Origin: Haloplasma contractile
Lineage (GTDB): Bacteria; Bacillota_I; Bacilli_A; Haloplasmatales; Haloplasmataceae
DNA length: 64,000 bases
NCBI GenBank assembly: GCA_016841945.1
Contig: JAENYC010000015.1
Location: 1 to 64,000 of the forward strand
Reading direction: 5' to 3'
Shown here: positions 46,283 to 57,425 of the stretch, piece after piece
How positions within the stretch are numbered: the first letter of the stretch is position 1
Layout: the number at the start of each line of letters is the position of its first letter
Program-made: the position numbers and the translations under genes
The notes under the pieces: generated by a model
The model's database searches: none
The model's input: only the letters and a program-made list of their open reading frames with translations
What the model was told of the DNA's origin: nothing

Positions 46283-49200
46283 TTAATAACTTGCTGGTTT
46301 TTGAAAAAACTCATTGGTTTCATCATTTTCAAAAACTTCATCATCCACTGTTTCTTTTATTTCAACTTGAATAGAATTAAATGGGATAACACCTGTACCT
46401 GCCGGAATTAATTTTCCAATAATGACGTTTTCTTTTAATCCCATTAATTTATCAATTTTTCCTTTTATCGCTGCATCAGTTAGAACTCTTGTTGTTTCTT
46501 GGAATGAAGCGGCTGATAAGAAGGAATCGGTTTCAAGTGCGGCCTTCGTTATTCGTAACATCACTGGTACTCCCACAGCTGGCGTTTGACCTGCCATTAT
46601 ATCTATCTTCTCATTTTGCTCATCAAATTCATGTTTTGAAATCATTTGACCTGGTAATAAATCCGTGTCTCCAGGTTGTGCAATTTTAACTTTTTGCATC
46701 ATTTGGCGAATAATCACTTCAATATGTTTATCCTGTATCTCAACACCCTGTGCTCTATAAACACGTTGTACTTCTTTTAATATATATTGTTGGGCACTTT
46801 CAACGTCTTTTACACGAAGTAATTCTTTAGGATCAATTGGTCCCTCAGTTATAAGGTCCCCAGCTTTCATCTCTTGATGCAAATTAACAATTGGTTCTAC
46901 TCCAAACGGTAATAGATATGATTTCTCATCATCTGTACTATCATTTCGAACACGGACTTCATATCTTCCATCTTTTTTCAAATCAACTTTGGAAATCACA
47001 CCATCTATTTCAGAGATATATGCACGTCCTTTTGGATTTCTCGCTTCAAATAACTCTTGAACACGAGGTAAACCCTGGGTGATATCAGACCCAGCAACAC
47101 CACCTGTATGGAAAGTACGCATGGTTAACTGCGTCCCTGGTTCTCCTATTGATTGTGCAGCCATTACACCTACAGCCTCACCAATTTCAACAATATCACC
47201 GGTTGCTAGATTGCGTCCATAACATTTCTTACAAACACCATGTTTCGCATTACAAGTTAAAATGCTTCTTATAAATAGTTCTTCAACACCGGAATCGACA
47301 ATTTCTCGAGCCATCTCTTCATCAATATAATCATTTCGCGCCGCCATTAAATCTTTAGTCTCAGGATGATAAACATCCTTAGATAAATATCGACCGGCAA
47401 TTCGTTCTTCTAATGACTCAATTCTCTCTTTACCAACCACAAGTTCTCCAACGCGAATGCCTTTATCAGTCCCACAATCCTCTTCTCTCACAATGACATC
47501 TTGCGCAACGTCCACTAATCTTCTAGTTAAATACCCAGAATCAGCAGTTTTTAAGGCAGTATCTGCCAATCCTTTACGAGCGCCATGTGTAGAGTTAAAG
47601 AATTCGGACACAGTTAACCCTTCACGGAAGGATGATGTAATTGGTAACTCAATGGTTTCACCTTTTGGATTAGCCATTAATCCACGCATACCGGCTAACT
47701 GTAAGAAATTCGAAGCATTCCCACGAGCACCTGAATCTTGCATCATATAAATATGATTGTCTTTTGGTAATGCCCTCATGACAATTTCTTTCATTTCTTC
47801 TTTTGTTCTTTCCCATTCTTTAATCACTAAACGATATCGTTCTTTATCTGTTACGATACCTCTTTGATAAAGTTGATTAATTTTGTCAACTTTTTCTTGC
47901 GTTTCATCGATTTTTTTATACTTATCTTCAGAAATTACAACATCTGTATAAGAAATTGTCATTCCTGCCAGTGTAGAGTATTTAAACCCTAAGTCTTTCA
48001 TATTATCTAACATTCTAGAAGTCTCAGTTGTTTTAAATTGTCTGAAAATTTCTAAAATGATTTGGCCTAAAAACTTCTTCTTAAATGGTTGTACTACCTT
48101 TTTATTATGGATAAAATCTCTAATATTAACCCCTTGTGGTACAAAGTGTGCTCCATCCACACCAATTTCTAAATTTTCTTTAGTAGGTTCATTTAGATAA
48201 GGAAAAGAAGGTGGTAATATTTCATTAAAGATTAATTTACCTAATGTTGTAATCAAGTAATGATTACTATATTTTTCATCGATTTTTTTCTCTTTAAATG
48301 CATTCGTTGGAATCGCAATTCTTGAATGAAGGGTAATAAATTTATTTTCATAAGCCATTGTCGCTTCATTCATATTTTTAAAGATAGACCCTTCACCTAT
48401 CTCATTCGGTTCTTCAATGGTTAAATAATAATTCCCCAAAACCATGTCCTGAGAAGGAGTTACAACTGGTTTTCCATCCTTAGGATTCAATATATTATTA
48501 GAAGCAAGCATCAGTAATCTAGCTTCTGCTTGTGCTTCTTGCGATAATGGTACGTGAACAGCCATTTGATCCCCATCAAAGTCTGCATTAAACGCAGGAG
48601 TTACTAATGGATGTAATCGAATGGCACGTCCTTCAACTAATTTAGGTTCAAAGGCTTGAATACCTAATCGGTGTAGAGTTGGTGCACGATTTAATAAGAC
48701 TGGATGTTCTTTTATAACATCTTCAACAACATCCCAGACTCTATCATCAAGTCTTTCTATTAATTTTTTCGCACCTTTAATATTCTGTGCAATTTGTCGT
48801 TCCACTAATTGTCTAATCACAAATGGTTTGAATAATTCTAATGCCATTTCTTTTGGCAAACCACATTGATACATATTTAAATTTGGACCAACAACGATAA
48901 CAGAACGTCCTGAATAATCTACACGTTTTCCTAATAAGTTTTGTCGAAAACGTCCTTGTTTACCTTTTAATGTATGGGATAGAGATTTTAATGGGCGATT
49001 ACCTGCACCCATTATCGCTTTTCCTCTACGACCATTATCTATTAATGCATCAACTGCTTCTTGAAGCATCCGTTTTTCATTTCTAACGATTATACTTGGT
49101 GCTCCAATTTCAATAAGTTTTTTTAATCGATTATTACGATTGATTACTCTTCTATATAAATCATTTAGATCACTTGTTGCAAAACGTCCACCGTCTAATT

Positions 49201-49927
49201 GTATCATAGGTCTAATTTCAGGTGGAATAACTGGTAATGCTTCTAATATCATCCATGAAGGATGATTACCAGAATTTTTAAATGCCTCAACAACTTCAAG
49301 ACGCTTGATCACCTTTGTATGCTTTTGTCCTTGCGTAACCTTTAATTCTTCACGTAAAGCATTTGCTTCTTTTTCTAAGTCAATTTCTAGAAGTAGCTTC
49401 TTAATTGCCTCAGCACCCATTCCAGCTTTAAATTTATTGCCATACTCTCTTTCATATTTTTCATATTCTTTTTCACTTATGATTTGTTTTTTCAACAGAG
49501 GCGTTGAACCTGGGTCTATCACGACATATGATATAAAATACATCACTTCTTCTAAAGATTTTGGTGACATATCTAAAAGTAGTGCCATGCGACAAGGGAT
49601 ACCTTTAAAATACCATATATGAGCAACAGGCGCAGCAAGCTCAATATGACCCATTCGCTCTCGACGTACTTTTGATTGTGTTACTTCAACACCACATCGA
49701 TCACAAACAACACCTTTATATCGTATTTTTTTATATTTTCCACAATTACATTCCCAGTCCTTCGTCGGACCAAAGATTCTTTCACAAAATAAACCATCTT
49801 TTTCAGGTTTCAACGTACGATAATTGATTGTTTCATGCTTAAGTACTTCACCATGAGACCATTCATGAATTTTTTCAGGTGAAGATAAACCAATTTTCAT
49901 AAAATTAAAATTATTAACATCAACCAA
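46283..49927 (-). CDS. rpoC: RNA polymerase beta' subunit
   Basis: 1214 residues. N-terminal zinc site ([20 protein letters not shown]), catalytic [12 protein letters not shown] with three Mg-binding Asp, second zinc site (CGTDKG...[17 protein letters not shown]), trigger loop region ([22 protein letters not shown]). TTG start with GGGAGG 8 bases upstream; an ATG nine codons downstream is a poorer choice. Follows rpoB by 33 bp. Confidence 0.99.
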   Translation of the reverse strand: MVDVNNFNFMKIGLSSPEKIHEWSHGEVLKHETINYRTLKPEKDGLFCERIFGPTKDWECNCGKYKKIRYKGVVCDRCGVEVTQSKVRRERMGHIELAAPVAHIWYFKGIPCRMALLLDMSPKSLEEVMYFISYVVIDPGSTPLLKKQIISEKEYEKYEREYGNKFKAGMGAEAIKKLLLEIDLEKEANALREELKVTQGQKHTKVIKRLEVVEAFKNSGNHPSWMILEALPVIPPEIRPMIQLDGGRFATSDLNDLYRRVINRNNRLKKLIEIGAPSIIVRNEKRMLQEAVDALIDNGRRGKAIMGAGNRPLKSLSHTLKGKQGRFRQNLLGKRVDYSGRSVIVVGPNLNMYQCGLPKEMALELFKPFVIRQLVERQIAQNIKGAKKLIERLDDRVWDVVEDVIKEHPVLLNRAPTLHRLGIQAFEPKLVEGRAIRLHPLVTPAFNADFDGDQMAVHVPLSQEAQAEARLLMLASNNILNPKDGKPVVTPSQDMVLGNYYLTIEEPNEIGEGSIFKNMNEATMAYENKFITLHSRIAIPTNAFKEKKIDEKYSNHYLITTLGKLIFNEILPPSFPYLNEPTKENLEIGVDGAHFVPQGVNIRDFIHNKKVVQPFKKKFLGQIILEIFRQFKTTETSRMLDNMKDLGFKYSTLAGMTISYTDVVISEDKYKKIDETQEKVDKINQLYQRGIVTDKERYRLVIKEWERTKEEMKEIVMRALPKDNHIYMMQDSGARGNASNFLQLAGMRGLMANPKGETIELPITSSFREGLTVSEFFNSTHGARKGLADTALKTADSGYLTRRLVDVAQDVIVREEDCGTDKGIRVGELVVGKERIESLEERIAGRYLSKDVYHPETKDLMAARNDYIDEEMAREIVDSGVEELFIRSILTCNAKHGVCKKCYGRNLATGDIVEIGEAVGVMAAQSIGEPGTQLTMRTFHTGGVAGSDITQGLPRVQELFEARNPKGRAYISEIDGVISKVDLKKDGRYEVRVRNDSTDDEKSYLLPFGVEPIVNLHQEMKAGDLITEGPIDPKELLRVKDVESAQQYILKEVQRVYRAQGVEIQDKHIEVIIRQMMQKVKIAQPGDTDLLPGQMISKHEFDEQNEKIDIMAGQTPAVGVPVMLRITKAALETDSFLSAASFQETTRVLTDAAIKGKIDKLMGLKENVIIGKLIPAGTGVIPFNSIQVEIKETVDDEVFENDETNEFFQKPASY

Positions 49928-49960
49928 GGTTCTTACCTCCCTGTAAGGATATTAGGTTAA

Positions 49961-52900
49961 TTATTCATCATCATCTTCGAAGTCATCATCATCTTCTAAG
50001 TCTTCTTCATCAATTATTACTGAATCATCATCTATGTCTTCATCTTCATTATCTTCTTCATCTTCTTCATCAGGAATATCATTTGGTTTATTACGATACT
50101 CAAGACGATATTCATCTTCAATGCCACTGATTTCTCTTACTGGAGACTCTTCTAGTAAGCTATCTTTTAATTCAATTTCTGTGTATTCTGCATTGGTTAT
50201 CTTTACATCCATACCCAATGCTTGTAACTCTTTGATTAAAACTCGGAATGATTCAGGCACTCCAGGGTCTGGTATTGGCTCTCCTTTTATAATCGCTTCA
50301 TACACTTTAACACGACCTACAATATCATCTGATTTTACCGTCAAGATTTCTTGTAATGTATAAGCAGCACCATAAGCTTCAAGTGCCCATACTTCCATCT
50401 CACCAAATCTTTGACCACCAAATTGTGCTTTACCACCTAATGGTTGCTGTGTCACCAATGAGTATGGTCCAGTTGAACGTGCATGTAATTTATCATCAAC
50501 CATATGAGCCAATTTAATCATATACATATAACCAACAGAAATACGATTATCAAATTTTTCTCCAGTTCTTCCATCATATAATATACTTTTAGCGTCTTTT
50601 TCCATACTGGCTTCTTGAATAATTGCATCTAAGTCCTCTATTTCTACACCATCAAAAACAGGAGTTGCGATATGAACACCTAACTTTTTAGCAGCCATTC
50701 CTAAATGCAATTCTAATATTTGCCCAATATTCATCCGTGATGGAACACCTAATGGATTCAACATAATATCACACACGGTACCATCTGGTAAGAACGGCAT
50801 ATCTTCTTCAGGTAATATTCGGGAGATAACACCTTTATTTCCATGACGACCTGCCATTTTATCTCCTTCAGAGATTTTTCTTTTTTGAACAATGTATACA
50901 CGAATTACTTCATTAACACCTGGTGCCATTTCATCACCGTTTTTACGAGTAAAATGTTTCACATCATGGACAATTCCATCTCCTCCATGAGGAACTCTTA
51001 ATGATGTATCTCTTACTTCACGTGCTTTTTCACCAAATATAGCATGTAATAATCGTTCCTCTGCAGATAAATCAGTTTGTCCTTTCGCAGTTACCTTACC
51101 AACTAGATAACCACCTTCCTTCACTTCTGCACCAACACGAATAATTCCGTAATCATCTAAATCTTTTAAGGCCTCATCACTTACGCCAGGTATATCACGT
51201 GTAATTTCTTCAGGGCCTAGTTTTGTATCGCGTGCTTCAATTTCATATTCTTCTATGTGAATAGATGTGTACACATCGTCTTTTACTAATCGCTCACTCA
51301 TAATGATTGCATCTTCATAGTTATAACCATTCCATGTCATAAATGCAACTAATACATTTCTTCCTAATGCTAATTCACCTTGGTCCATTGAGAAACCATC
51401 TGCGATAACTTCTCCTTCTTCAACCGTATCACCACAAGTGACAATTGGTATCTGGTTCACACAAGTACTTTGATTTGAGCGAACAAATTTAATTAATTTA
51501 TAATGATCCATACCACCATTTAAATTTCTTACTCGAATAACTCTTGAATCAACATATTCAACAGTACCAGATCTTTTCGCTATAACAGCAGAACCTGAAT
51601 CTTTTGCTGCCTTAAGTTCTATCCCTGTTCCAACAAACGGTGCTTCCGGTACTAGCAAAGGAATCGCTTGTCGTTGCATATTTGCTCCCATCAATGCTCT
51701 ATTGGCATCATCATGTTCCAAAAATGGGATACAAGCAGTTGCAACAGAAACGATTTGTTTAGGTGATACATCTACATAATTGACTTCAGTTGGACTCACT
51801 AAAAATGTTTGCCCACGATGTCTAACAATCACTTTTTCTTCAATAATATTCCTATTTTCATCAAGTTTAACATTCGCTTGTGACAATATATAATTATCTT
51901 CTTCATCTGCCGTTAAATAATCAATTTCATCGGTAACATGTGCTTTACCATCAATAATTCTAACTTTTCTATAAGCTGTTTCAATGAAACCATAATCATT
52001 TACTTTTGCGTAAGTTGCCAATTGATTAATTAATCCAATATTCGGTCCCTCAGGTGTTTCAATTGGGCACATACGTCCATAATGAGAATAATGTACATCA
52101 CGTACTTCCATTGAAGCACGTTCTCTTGTTAATCCGCCTGGACCGAGTGCTGATAAACGACGTTTATTTGATATTTCAGCTAATGGATTAACTTTATCCA
52201 TAAACTGTGATAACTGTGAACTACCAAAGAACTCTTTAATAGCTGCTGTCACAGGTCTAATATTGATTAAGTTCTGCGGTGTTAGATGCTCTGCTTCTTG
52301 AGTTGACATTCTTTCACGTACAACTCTTTCCATCCTTGTTAAACCAATTCTAAACTGATTTTGTAGTAATTCACCAACTAATCTTAATCTTCTATTTCCT
52401 AAATGATCAATATCGTCAAAATTTCCTACGCGATAATTTAAATCAAGATAATAACTAACAGCCGCAATAATATCACTGGTTGTTACGACTAACCTATCTT
52501 CAGTTGGATTATTACCAACGACAGTTAAAATCACCTGTTCACCATCTTCATTCATCGCTTTGACTTTAGCACTTTGTATATAACAATCAAAATCCTCTAA
52601 AGGATCAAATAAATCAATTTTTCTTCTATTAATTGCTGAAACATCAATACCTTTTTCAATCATCTTGTCATAATCATCTTGTTTAAAAACATGCCCAGGT
52701 TCAAATAAAACTTCACCTGTATCGGCATTAATCAATGGTTCAGCAAGCACATTATCAACCAATCGATTAAATATGTTTAATTTCTTATTAAATTTATAAC
52801 GACCAACTGCAGCTAAATCATATCTCTTATCGTCAAAAAAACGAGCAAAAAATAAACTTCTAGCTCCTTCTATAGTTGGCGGTTCTCCAGGGCGTAACTT

Positions 52901-53635
52901 TTCATATATTTCAAGTAATGCTTCATGACAATTTTCTGTACTATCTTTATCAAAAGCATTCATTAATAAAGGATTTTCCCCAAACGTTTCAAGTATTTCA
53001 TCTTTTGATTTTAAACCTAAAGCTTTTAGTAAAATTGTAACCGGTAATTTACGTGTTCTATCTACTCGAACATAAGCGATTTGTTTGGCATCTTCCTCAA
53101 ATTCTAACCAAGCACCACGAGTTGGAATAATTTGGCCACTTATTTTTTCCTTACCACTTTTCTTATCAATATCTTTATTACTAAAATAAACACCGGATGA
53201 ACGTACAAGTTGTGTTACAATTACACGCTCAGCGCCATTAATAATAAATGTTCCAGTATTAGACATTAATGGTAAATCACCCATAAATACTTCCTGTTCC
53301 ACAGCCTCTTGTTTTTCTAAATTAGTTAATCTAACTTTAACTTTTAATGGTGCAGAATATGTTACATCACGTTCTTTTGCTTCTAAAACGTCATATTTTG
53401 GTTGTCCGATTTCATGCCCAACAAATTCTAATATTAAATTCTCACTATGATCTTTTATTGGCGAGATGTCATTAAACATATAGGTAATCCCATCGTTTAA
53501 AAATCTACTAAAAGAGTTAGTTTGAATTTCAATTAAATTAGGTAATTCTAGGGCTCCACTAATACGAGAATAATTGCGTCGAACTCTCTTTCTTCCATAT
53601 CGAATTTCTTTATAATTTTTATTTTGTGTGTTCAA
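49961..53635 (-). CDS. rpoB: RNA polymerase beta subunit
   Basis: About 1224 residues. Rifampicin-pocket cluster I reads [20 protein letters not shown] then [13 protein letters not shown]: the residue equivalent to Escherichia coli His526 is Asn (codon at 52166-52168), with Lys517 and Val518. Further landmarks: [23 protein letters not shown] and [18 protein letters not shown]. The C-terminal 38 residues are a strongly acidic tail of Asp and Glu. I prefer a TTG start at 53635 because AAGGGGTGG lies at correct spacing; the upstream GTG (53644) overlaps that RBS. Promoter lies in the 3' end of the preceding gene. Confidence 0.98.
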   Translation of the reverse strand: MNTQNKNYKEIRYGRKRVRRNYSRISGALELPNLIEIQTNSFSRFLNDGITYMFNDISPIKDHSENLILEFVGHEIGQPKYDVLEAKERDVTYSAPLKVKVRLTNLEKQEAVEQEVFMGDLPLMSNTGTFIINGAERVIVTQLVRSSGVYFSNKDIDKKSGKEKISGQIIPTRGAWLEFEEDAKQIAYVRVDRTRKLPVTILLKALGLKSKDEILETFGENPLLMNAFDKDSTENCHEALLEIYEKLRPGEPPTIEGARSLFFARFFDDKRYDLAAVGRYKFNKKLNIFNRLVDNVLAEPLINADTGEVLFEPGHVFKQDDYDKMIEKGIDVSAINRRKIDLFDPLEDFDCYIQSAKVKAMNEDGEQVILTVVGNNPTEDRLVVTTSDIIAAVSYYLDLNYRVGNFDDIDHLGNRRLRLVGELLQNQFRIGLTRMERVVRERMSTQEAEHLTPQNLINIRPVTAAIKEFFGSSQLSQFMDKVNPLAEISNKRRLSALGPGGLTRERASMEVRDVHYSHYGRMCPIETPEGPNIGLINQLATYAKVNDYGFIETAYRKVRIIDGKAHVTDEIDYLTADEEDNYILSQANVKLDENRNIIEEKVIVRHRGQTFLVSPTEVNYVDVSPKQIVSVATACIPFLEHDDANRALMGANMQRQAIPLLVPEAPFVGTGIELKAAKDSGSAVIAKRSGTVEYVDSRVIRVRNLNGGMDHYKLIKFVRSNQSTCVNQIPIVTCGDTVEEGEVIADGFSMDQGELALGRNVLVAFMTWNGYNYEDAIIMSERLVKDDVYTSIHIEEYEIEARDTKLGPEEITRDIPGVSDEALKDLDDYGIIRVGAEVKEGGYLVGKVTAKGQTDLSAEERLLHAIFGEKAREVRDTSLRVPHGGDGIVHDVKHFTRKNGDEMAPGVNEVIRVYIVQKRKISEGDKMAGRHGNKGVISRILPEEDMPFLPDGTVCDIMLNPLGVPSRMNIGQILELHLGMAAKKLGVHIATPVFDGVEIEDLDAIIQEASMEKDAKSILYDGRTGEKFDNRISVGYMYMIKLAHMVDDKLHARSTGPYSLVTQQPLGGKAQFGGQRFGEMEVWALEAYGAAYTLQEILTVKSDDIVGRVKVYEAIIKGEPIPDPGVPESFRVLIKELQALGMDVKITNAEYTEIELKDSLLEESPVREISGIEDEYRLEYRNKPNDIPDEEDEEDNEDEDIDDDSVIIDEEDLEDDDDFEDDDE

Positions 53636-53724
53636 GAGAACCACCCCTTAATGATAAAATTGAAAGATTTTTTAGGAGTTTTTTTATATTTCACCTGTTT
53701 TAAACAATATATAGGCATTATATA

Positions 53725-53753
53725 ATAATATCATAGTACTTATGCATGGTCAA
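53725..53753 (-). promoter_or_regulatory. promoter of rpoBC
   Basis: TTGACC, 17 bases, TATTAT on the minus strand; the -35 overlaps the stop codon of the upstream methyltransferase gene. Leaves an untranslated leader of about 80 bases. Confidence 0.75.
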
Positions 53754-54361
53754 TACTTATTTTTACTTTTTTTTATACTTTTTAAAAGGTAATAACCTTT
53801 ATCACGACAGACTATTTCACAATTTTGATAAATTTGTTTTAATTTGTCTTTTGTTGAAGGTGCCCCTTGTTTTTTTTGAATCACAACATAAAGTGCCCCT
53901 TGTTCGTTTAAATAATCAATGGCACCTTCTAATATTTCATGTACGACCTTTTTTCCAGCCCTAATAGGGGGGTTGGTTAAAATGCAATCATATTTATTAT
54001 TTATCTTTTTGAAAATATTACTTTCAAAAATGGAAATATTTTTCAATTTGTTTATATTTTTATTCTTTTCAGCTAAGTTCAACGCTCTTAAATTAACATC
54101 AATTAAGTCAAAATGAATAGAAGAAAACTCCTTAGCTAAACTTATTCCAATGGGACCGTATCCACATCCCACATCTAAAACACGTTTATACCACGATTCC
54201 ATTACACAATTTTCTATTAGAACTTTGCTTCCATAATCAATTGTATTTTTAGAAAAAACACCGTGATCCGTTATAAAAGTTAACTCGTGGGATAAAATTT
54301 TATATATAAATTTCTGTTCATTACTTTTGGTCTCTAAATTATTATTATAGTAATGATTCAT
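53750..54361 (-). CDS. RsmC-like 16S rRNA guanine-N2 methyltransferase (YbxB)
   Basis: 203-residue SAM-dependent methyltransferase. Motif I VLDVGCGYGPIGI (about residues 79-91), IDVN for ribose, and catalytic NPPIRAGK (near 130) as in RsmC/RlmG proteins, which use NPPF/NPPIR-x-GK. In Bacillus the homologue ybxB sits at exactly this place between rplL and rpoB. Likely methylates a guanine of 16S rRNA; the exact base is inferred from the family. Short Asn-rich N terminus (NHYYNNNLETKSNEQ). Confidence 0.88.
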   Translation of the reverse strand: MNHYYNNNLETKSNEQKFIYKILSHELTFITDHGVFSKNTIDYGSKVLIENCVMESWYKRVLDVGCGYGPIGISLAKEFSSIHFDLIDVNLRALNLAEKNKNINKLKNISIFESNIFKKINNKYDCILTNPPIRAGKKVVHEILEGAIDYLNEQGALYVVIQKKQGAPSTKDKLKQIYQNCEIVCRDKGYYLLKSIKKSKNKY

Positions 54362-54403
54362 AATAAGTATTCACCTCACAATAAATTTAACTAAAAAGAT
54401 TTC

Positions 54404-54456
54404 AAAAAGAAGTACAAAAACCTGAGAAGACCCACTTCCCAGGTTACTGTACTTCT
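54404..54456 (-). terminator. long terminator after rplL
   Basis: Large hairpin with outer stem AGAAGTAC/GTACTTCT and an inner ACCTG/CAGGT stem, followed by UUUUU on the minus strand, immediately after rplL. Probably lowers read-through from the r-protein genes into the methyltransferase and rpoBC. Confidence 0.85.
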
Positions 54457-54460
54457 TTCA

Positions 54461-54826
54461 TTATTTAATTTCAACAACAGCTCCAGCTTCTTCTAGTTTA
54501 TCTTTTAATGAATTCGCTTCATCTTCAGAAACTTTTTCTTTAACAGCTGCAGGTGCTGAATCTACTAATGCCTTCGCTTCTTTTAAACCTAATCCCGTTA
54601 ATTCACGGACTACTTTAATTACCTTGATTTTTGAAGCGCCAGCACTTGTAAGCATAACATCAAATTCAGTTTGTTCTGCTTCTTCTTGTACACCACCAGC
54701 AACTGCAACAGGTGCAGCAGCAGTTACACCAAACTCTTCTTCAATCGCTTTAACTAAATCGTTTAACTCTAAAATTGTCATTTCCTTTAATGACTCAATA
54801 ATGTCAGTTGTTGATATTTTTGCCAT
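54461..54826 (-). CDS. rplL: 50S ribosomal protein L7/L12
   Basis: 121 residues: N-terminal dimer domain ([29 protein letters not shown]), Ala/Val hinge, and C-terminal domain [24 protein letters not shown]. Recruits GTPase factors. Co-transcribed with rplJ. Confidence 0.99.
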   Translation of the reverse strand: MAKISTTDIIESLKEMTILELNDLVKAIEEEFGVTAAAPVAVAGGVQEEAEQTEFDVMLTSAGASKIKVIKVVRELTGLGLKEAKALVDSAPAAVKEKVSEDEANSLKDKLEEAGAVVEIK

Positions 54827-54853
54827 TTTTAATTTCCTCCTTAAATTAAATAA

Positions 54854-55363
54854 TTATTCTTTTTCCTCAGTTTGATCATCTTTCTCGGCAATTTGTTTAA
54901 CTGCATAAGCTAAATTGCGCACAGGTGCTTGTAATACAGATAAGAACATTGATATCATACCATCTTTATTTGGTAACTTCGCAACTTCAGCCAGTTGCTC
55001 TAAAGATACAACTCTTTTTTCTATAAATCCACCTTTAAGTTCTAAGCTATCATGTTTAGTACTAAATTCATAAACAATCTTAGCTGGTGCTACAGCATCA
55101 CTTTCACTAAATGCAATAGCACTTGGTCCAACAAATAACTCACTTAACTCATCATATCCTGCTTCACGAACAGCCCGTGCAGATATATTGTTTTTGATCA
55201 CTTTTAATTCTGCACCTTCATCCCGAAGCTGTTTACGTAGTTCTGTTACTTCTTGAACTGTTAAACCACGGGGATTTACGATTACAGCCGATATTGAACT
55301 ATTAAATCTTTCTGCTACTTGTTTAACCTGTTGTTTCTTTGCTTCTAGAATAGCTGAATTCAT
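54854..55363 (-). CDS. rplJ: 50S ribosomal protein L10
   Basis: 169 residues from the second of two tandem ATGs, which is 7 bases from AGGAGG (the first is only 4). ILEAKKQQVKQVAERFNSS, VNPRGLTVQEVTELRKQLR and the C-terminal helix for L7/L12 dimers. The L10-L12 complex is known to act on the leader RNA upstream, which is present here. Confidence 0.98.
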   Translation of the reverse strand: MNSAILEAKKQQVKQVAERFNSSISAVIVNPRGLTVQEVTELRKQLRDEGAELKVIKNNISARAVREAGYDELSELFVGPSAIAFSESDAVAPAKIVYEFSTKHDSLELKGGFIEKRVVSLEQLAEVAKLPNKDGMISMFLSVLQAPVRNLAYAVKQIAEKDDQTEEKE

Positions 55364-55386
55364 CATTACACCTCCTGAGTTTGTTT

Positions 55387-55509
55387 ATACCGTAGGAGAA
55401 AAAAATATCCTCTTGTCCATAGACAAAGAGGATACAATATCATAAAATTATGATTTATTACATCACCTCGGTAGGATATTAAGCCTGAGGCCCCTACTGT
55501 CTACGGTAT
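55387..55509 (-). ncRNA. L10 leader (ribosomal protein leader of rplJL)
   Basis: Minus-strand leader containing the L10-leader core CAGTAGGGGCCTCAGGCTTA and ATATCCTACCGAGGTG. Its two ends, ATACCGTAG and CTACGGTAT, are perfectly complementary (55501-55509 with 55387-55395) and close the whole element. The 3' half holds an intrinsic terminator (55399-55433). Matches the L10_leader family that binds L10-(L12)4 and attenuates rplJL. Confidence 0.9.
55399..55433 (-). terminator. attenuator within the L10 leader
   Basis: ATCCTCTTTGTC/GACAAGAGGAT hairpin followed by seven U on the minus strand, inside the L10 leader, about 30 bases before rplJ. Confidence 0.85.
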
Positions 55510-55519
55510 TTAAATTCAA

Positions 55520-56218
55520 TTAATTTTTTACCATGCTACTAGGGTCAACTTTTATACCAGGACCCATTGTAGAAGTTAAAGCCATGTTTTTCATGTAAAC
55601 ACCCTTAACGGTTGTCGGACGTATACGTACTAACGTATCATAAATAGTTTTAACATTTTCTTTAATTTTAACACCATCAAATGATACTTTTCCTACAGGA
55701 ACATGAATATTACCGGCTTTGTCAACACGATATTCAACTTTACCAGCTTTGATTTCACTGACTGCTTTTGCGATATCAGTTGTAACAGTACCTGTTTTAG
55801 GATTAGGCATTAATCCTTTAGGACCTAAAATGCGTCCTAATCTACCTAATTGAGGCATCATGTCCGGAGTCGCTACGATTACATCGAATTCAAACCATCC
55901 TTGTTGAATTTTATTAATATAATCAGCATCTCCTACATAATCAGCACCAGCATCAGTCGCTTCTTTAGCTTTATCGCCTTGCGCAATAACTAGTACTGTA
56001 CGCGTTTTTCCTGTCCCATGAGGTAATACAACTGCTCCACGTAAATTTTGTTCTGCTTTACGAGGATCTAAATTTAAACGAAACGCAACTTCTACAGTAG
56101 CATCAAACTTAACATAGCTCGTTTTCTTTACTAATTCAACCGCTTCCTCAATTGGATATAGCATCGTTTTGTCAATTAGTTTTAAAACTTCAGCTTGTTT
56201 CTTTGTTTTTTTAGCCAT
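55520..56218 (-). CDS. rplA: 50S ribosomal protein L1
   Basis: 232 residues from the ATG at 56218 ([16 protein letters not shown]), preceded by AGGAGGTG; the frame is open 20 codons further but that covers the L1-site-like leader. Signatures [37 protein letters not shown] and [17 protein letters not shown]. Binds the L1 stalk of 23S rRNA and, in known cases, its own mRNA. Confidence 0.98.
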   Translation of the reverse strand: MAKKTKKQAEVLKLIDKTMLYPIEEAVELVKKTSYVKFDATVEVAFRLNLDPRKAEQNLRGAVVLPHGTGKTRTVLVIAQGDKAKEATDAGADYVGDADYINKIQQGWFEFDVIVATPDMMPQLGRLGRILGPKGLMPNPKTGTVTTDIAKAVSEIKAGKVEYRVDKAGNIHVPVGKVSFDGVKIKENVKTIYDTLVRIRPTTVKGVYMKNMALTSTMGPGIKVDPSSMVKN

Positions 56219-56235
56219 CTTGGCACCTCCTAAAA

Positions 56236-56262
56236 TGTGGTTAAACGGAATCTCCTCCCACA
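56236..56262 (-). promoter_or_regulatory. L1-binding-like element upstream of rplA
   Basis: Minus strand: TGTGG-GA-GGA-gat-TCC-gtttaa-CCACA, a stem of 5 bp, an asymmetric internal loop (GA opposite about six bases), and a 3 bp inner stem. The same architecture occurs upstream of rplK. Confidence 0.55.
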
Positions 56263-56292
56263 ATTTAGGTTGCTTCACAACCTAAAAGTAGA

Positions 56293-56718
56293 TTAGTCTT
56301 CAACAATGATTCCCATGTTTCTAGCTGTTCCTTCAATAATTTTAGTTGCAGCTTCAATGTCATTTGCGTTTAAATCTGGCATTTTTATTTCGGCTATTTC
56401 GCGCACTTTATCGCGTTTAATAGTCGCTACTTTAGTTGTCTTAGGATTTGATGAGCCACTTGTAATTCCTGCAGCTTTCTTCAATAAATCCGAAGCTGGC
56501 GGCGTTTTTGTGATAAAAGTAAATGAACGATCTTCATAAACTGTTATGACAACAGGAATTATGTTTCCCATCTGATCGCGTGTACGCTCATTAAACTCTT
56601 GACAAAACTGAGCGCCATTTACACCCGCTTGACCCAACGCAGGTCCTACTGGTGGAGCTTGAGTTGCTTTTCCAGCATTTAATTGTAGTTTAATTACTTT
56701 TGATACTTTTTTAGCCAC
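56293..56718 (-). CDS. rplK: 50S ribosomal protein L11
   Basis: 141 residues from the GTG at 56718, 7 bases from [41 protein letters not shown] in outline, [19 protein letters not shown] and the C-terminal [25 protein letters not shown]. The GTPase-associated centre protein; target region of thiostrepton. Confidence 0.98.
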   Translation of the reverse strand: MAKKVSKVIKLQLNAGKATQAPPVGPALGQAGVNGAQFCQEFNERTRDQMGNIIPVVITVYEDRSFTFITKTPPASDLLKKAAGITSGSSNPKTTKVATIKRDKVREIAEIKMPDLNANDIEAATKIIEGTARNMGIIVED

Positions 56719-56745
56719 GAGACAACACCTCCTTAAGTCCGTGAT

Positions 56746-56772
56746 GTGGTAAAATGGATGAAATCCTCCCAC
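56746..56772 (-). promoter_or_regulatory. L1-binding-like element upstream of rplK
   Basis: Minus strand: GTGG-GA-GGAT-ttc-ATCC-atttta-CCAC, then ATCACGGACTTAAGGAGGTG before the GTG start. Same folding plan as the element before rplA. Confidence 0.6.
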
Positions 56773-56786
56773 GCAAATTGCACAAC

Positions 56787-56819
56787 AAAAAAGCATAGCT
56801 AAGGACCGCTAGCCATGCT
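56787..56819 (-). terminator. terminator after nusG
   Basis: AGCATgGCTA/TAGCtATGCT hairpin followed by six U on the minus strand between nusG and rplK. Confidence 0.88.
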
Positions 56820-56848
56820 ATGATATCACTTTTCTAAAACAAAATCAA
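56820..56848 (-). promoter_or_regulatory. promoter of rplKA
   Basis: TTGATT, 17 bases, TATCAT on the minus strand. It would start transcription within the nusG terminator hairpin, so messages from this promoter escape it while read-through from nusG does not. Confidence 0.5.
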
Positions 56849-56854
56849 GTCTTT

Positions 56855-57394
56855 TTAATCAATTTTTTCAACTTGTGAAAACTCTAATTCAAACTTGGTT
56901 TGTCTACCGAAGAAATCAACTAAAACTTTGAGAATCATTTTATCGTAATCAATTTCTTCAATCACACCTACTTGGCCAGTGAAAGGACCCGATTTAACCC
57001 TAACTTTTTCGCCCTCTTTTACTTCTAAATCATACTCTTCTCTATGTAAGCCTAGTTTCTTTAATATCGGATCAATTTCTTCCGGACGTAAAGGAACTGG
57101 TTTAGCACCTTTTCCACTAGAACCAATAAATCCTGTGACATTCGGCGTATTCCGAACCACATACCAAGATTCATCTGTTACAATCATTTCTATAAATACA
57201 TATCCAGGAAAAACTTTTCTAACCTTTTCTTTTTTAACACCTTTTTTTATTTCAACTTCCGTCTCTTCAGGAATAATCACTCTAAATATTTGATCTTCCA
57301 TTCCCATCGATTCAATACGTCGTTCTAAATTATTTTTAACGGTATTTTCTAATCCTGAATACGTCTGTACAACATACCAATTTTTACCTTCCAT
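56855..57394 (-). CDS. nusG: transcription elongation factor NusG
   Basis: 179 residues. NGN domain starting NWYVVQTYSGLENTVKNNL and C-terminal KOW domain GEKVRVKSGPFTGQVGVIEEID. Couples transcription with translation or pausing. Follows secE by 31 bp. Confidence 0.98.
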   Translation of the reverse strand: MEGKNWYVVQTYSGLENTVKNNLERRIESMGMEDQIFRVIIPEETEVEIKKGVKKEKVRKVFPGYVFIEMIVTDESWYVVRNTPNVTGFIGSSGKGAKPVPLRPEEIDPILKKLGLHREEYDLEVKEGEKVRVKSGPFTGQVGVIEEIDYDKMILKVLVDFFGRQTKFELEFSQVEKID

Positions 57395-57425
57395 TATTTA
57401 AACCTCCTAGTAACTAGGAAAGACA

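Noticed and set aside
46105-46344. Open frame of 79 codons between rpoC and rpsL, where an L7Ae-like gene often lies
   Set aside because: Its sequence has no L7Ae features, it overlaps both flanking genes in another frame, lacks an RBS, and covers the str promoter and leader.
56219-56278. Longer start for L1
   Set aside because: The extra 20 codons cover the L1-site-like element; the ATG at 56218 has the RBS and gives the normal L1 N terminus.
56719-56796. Longer start for L11
   Set aside because: Reads through the leader element; the GTG at 56718 with AAGGAGGTG gives a standard 141-residue L11.
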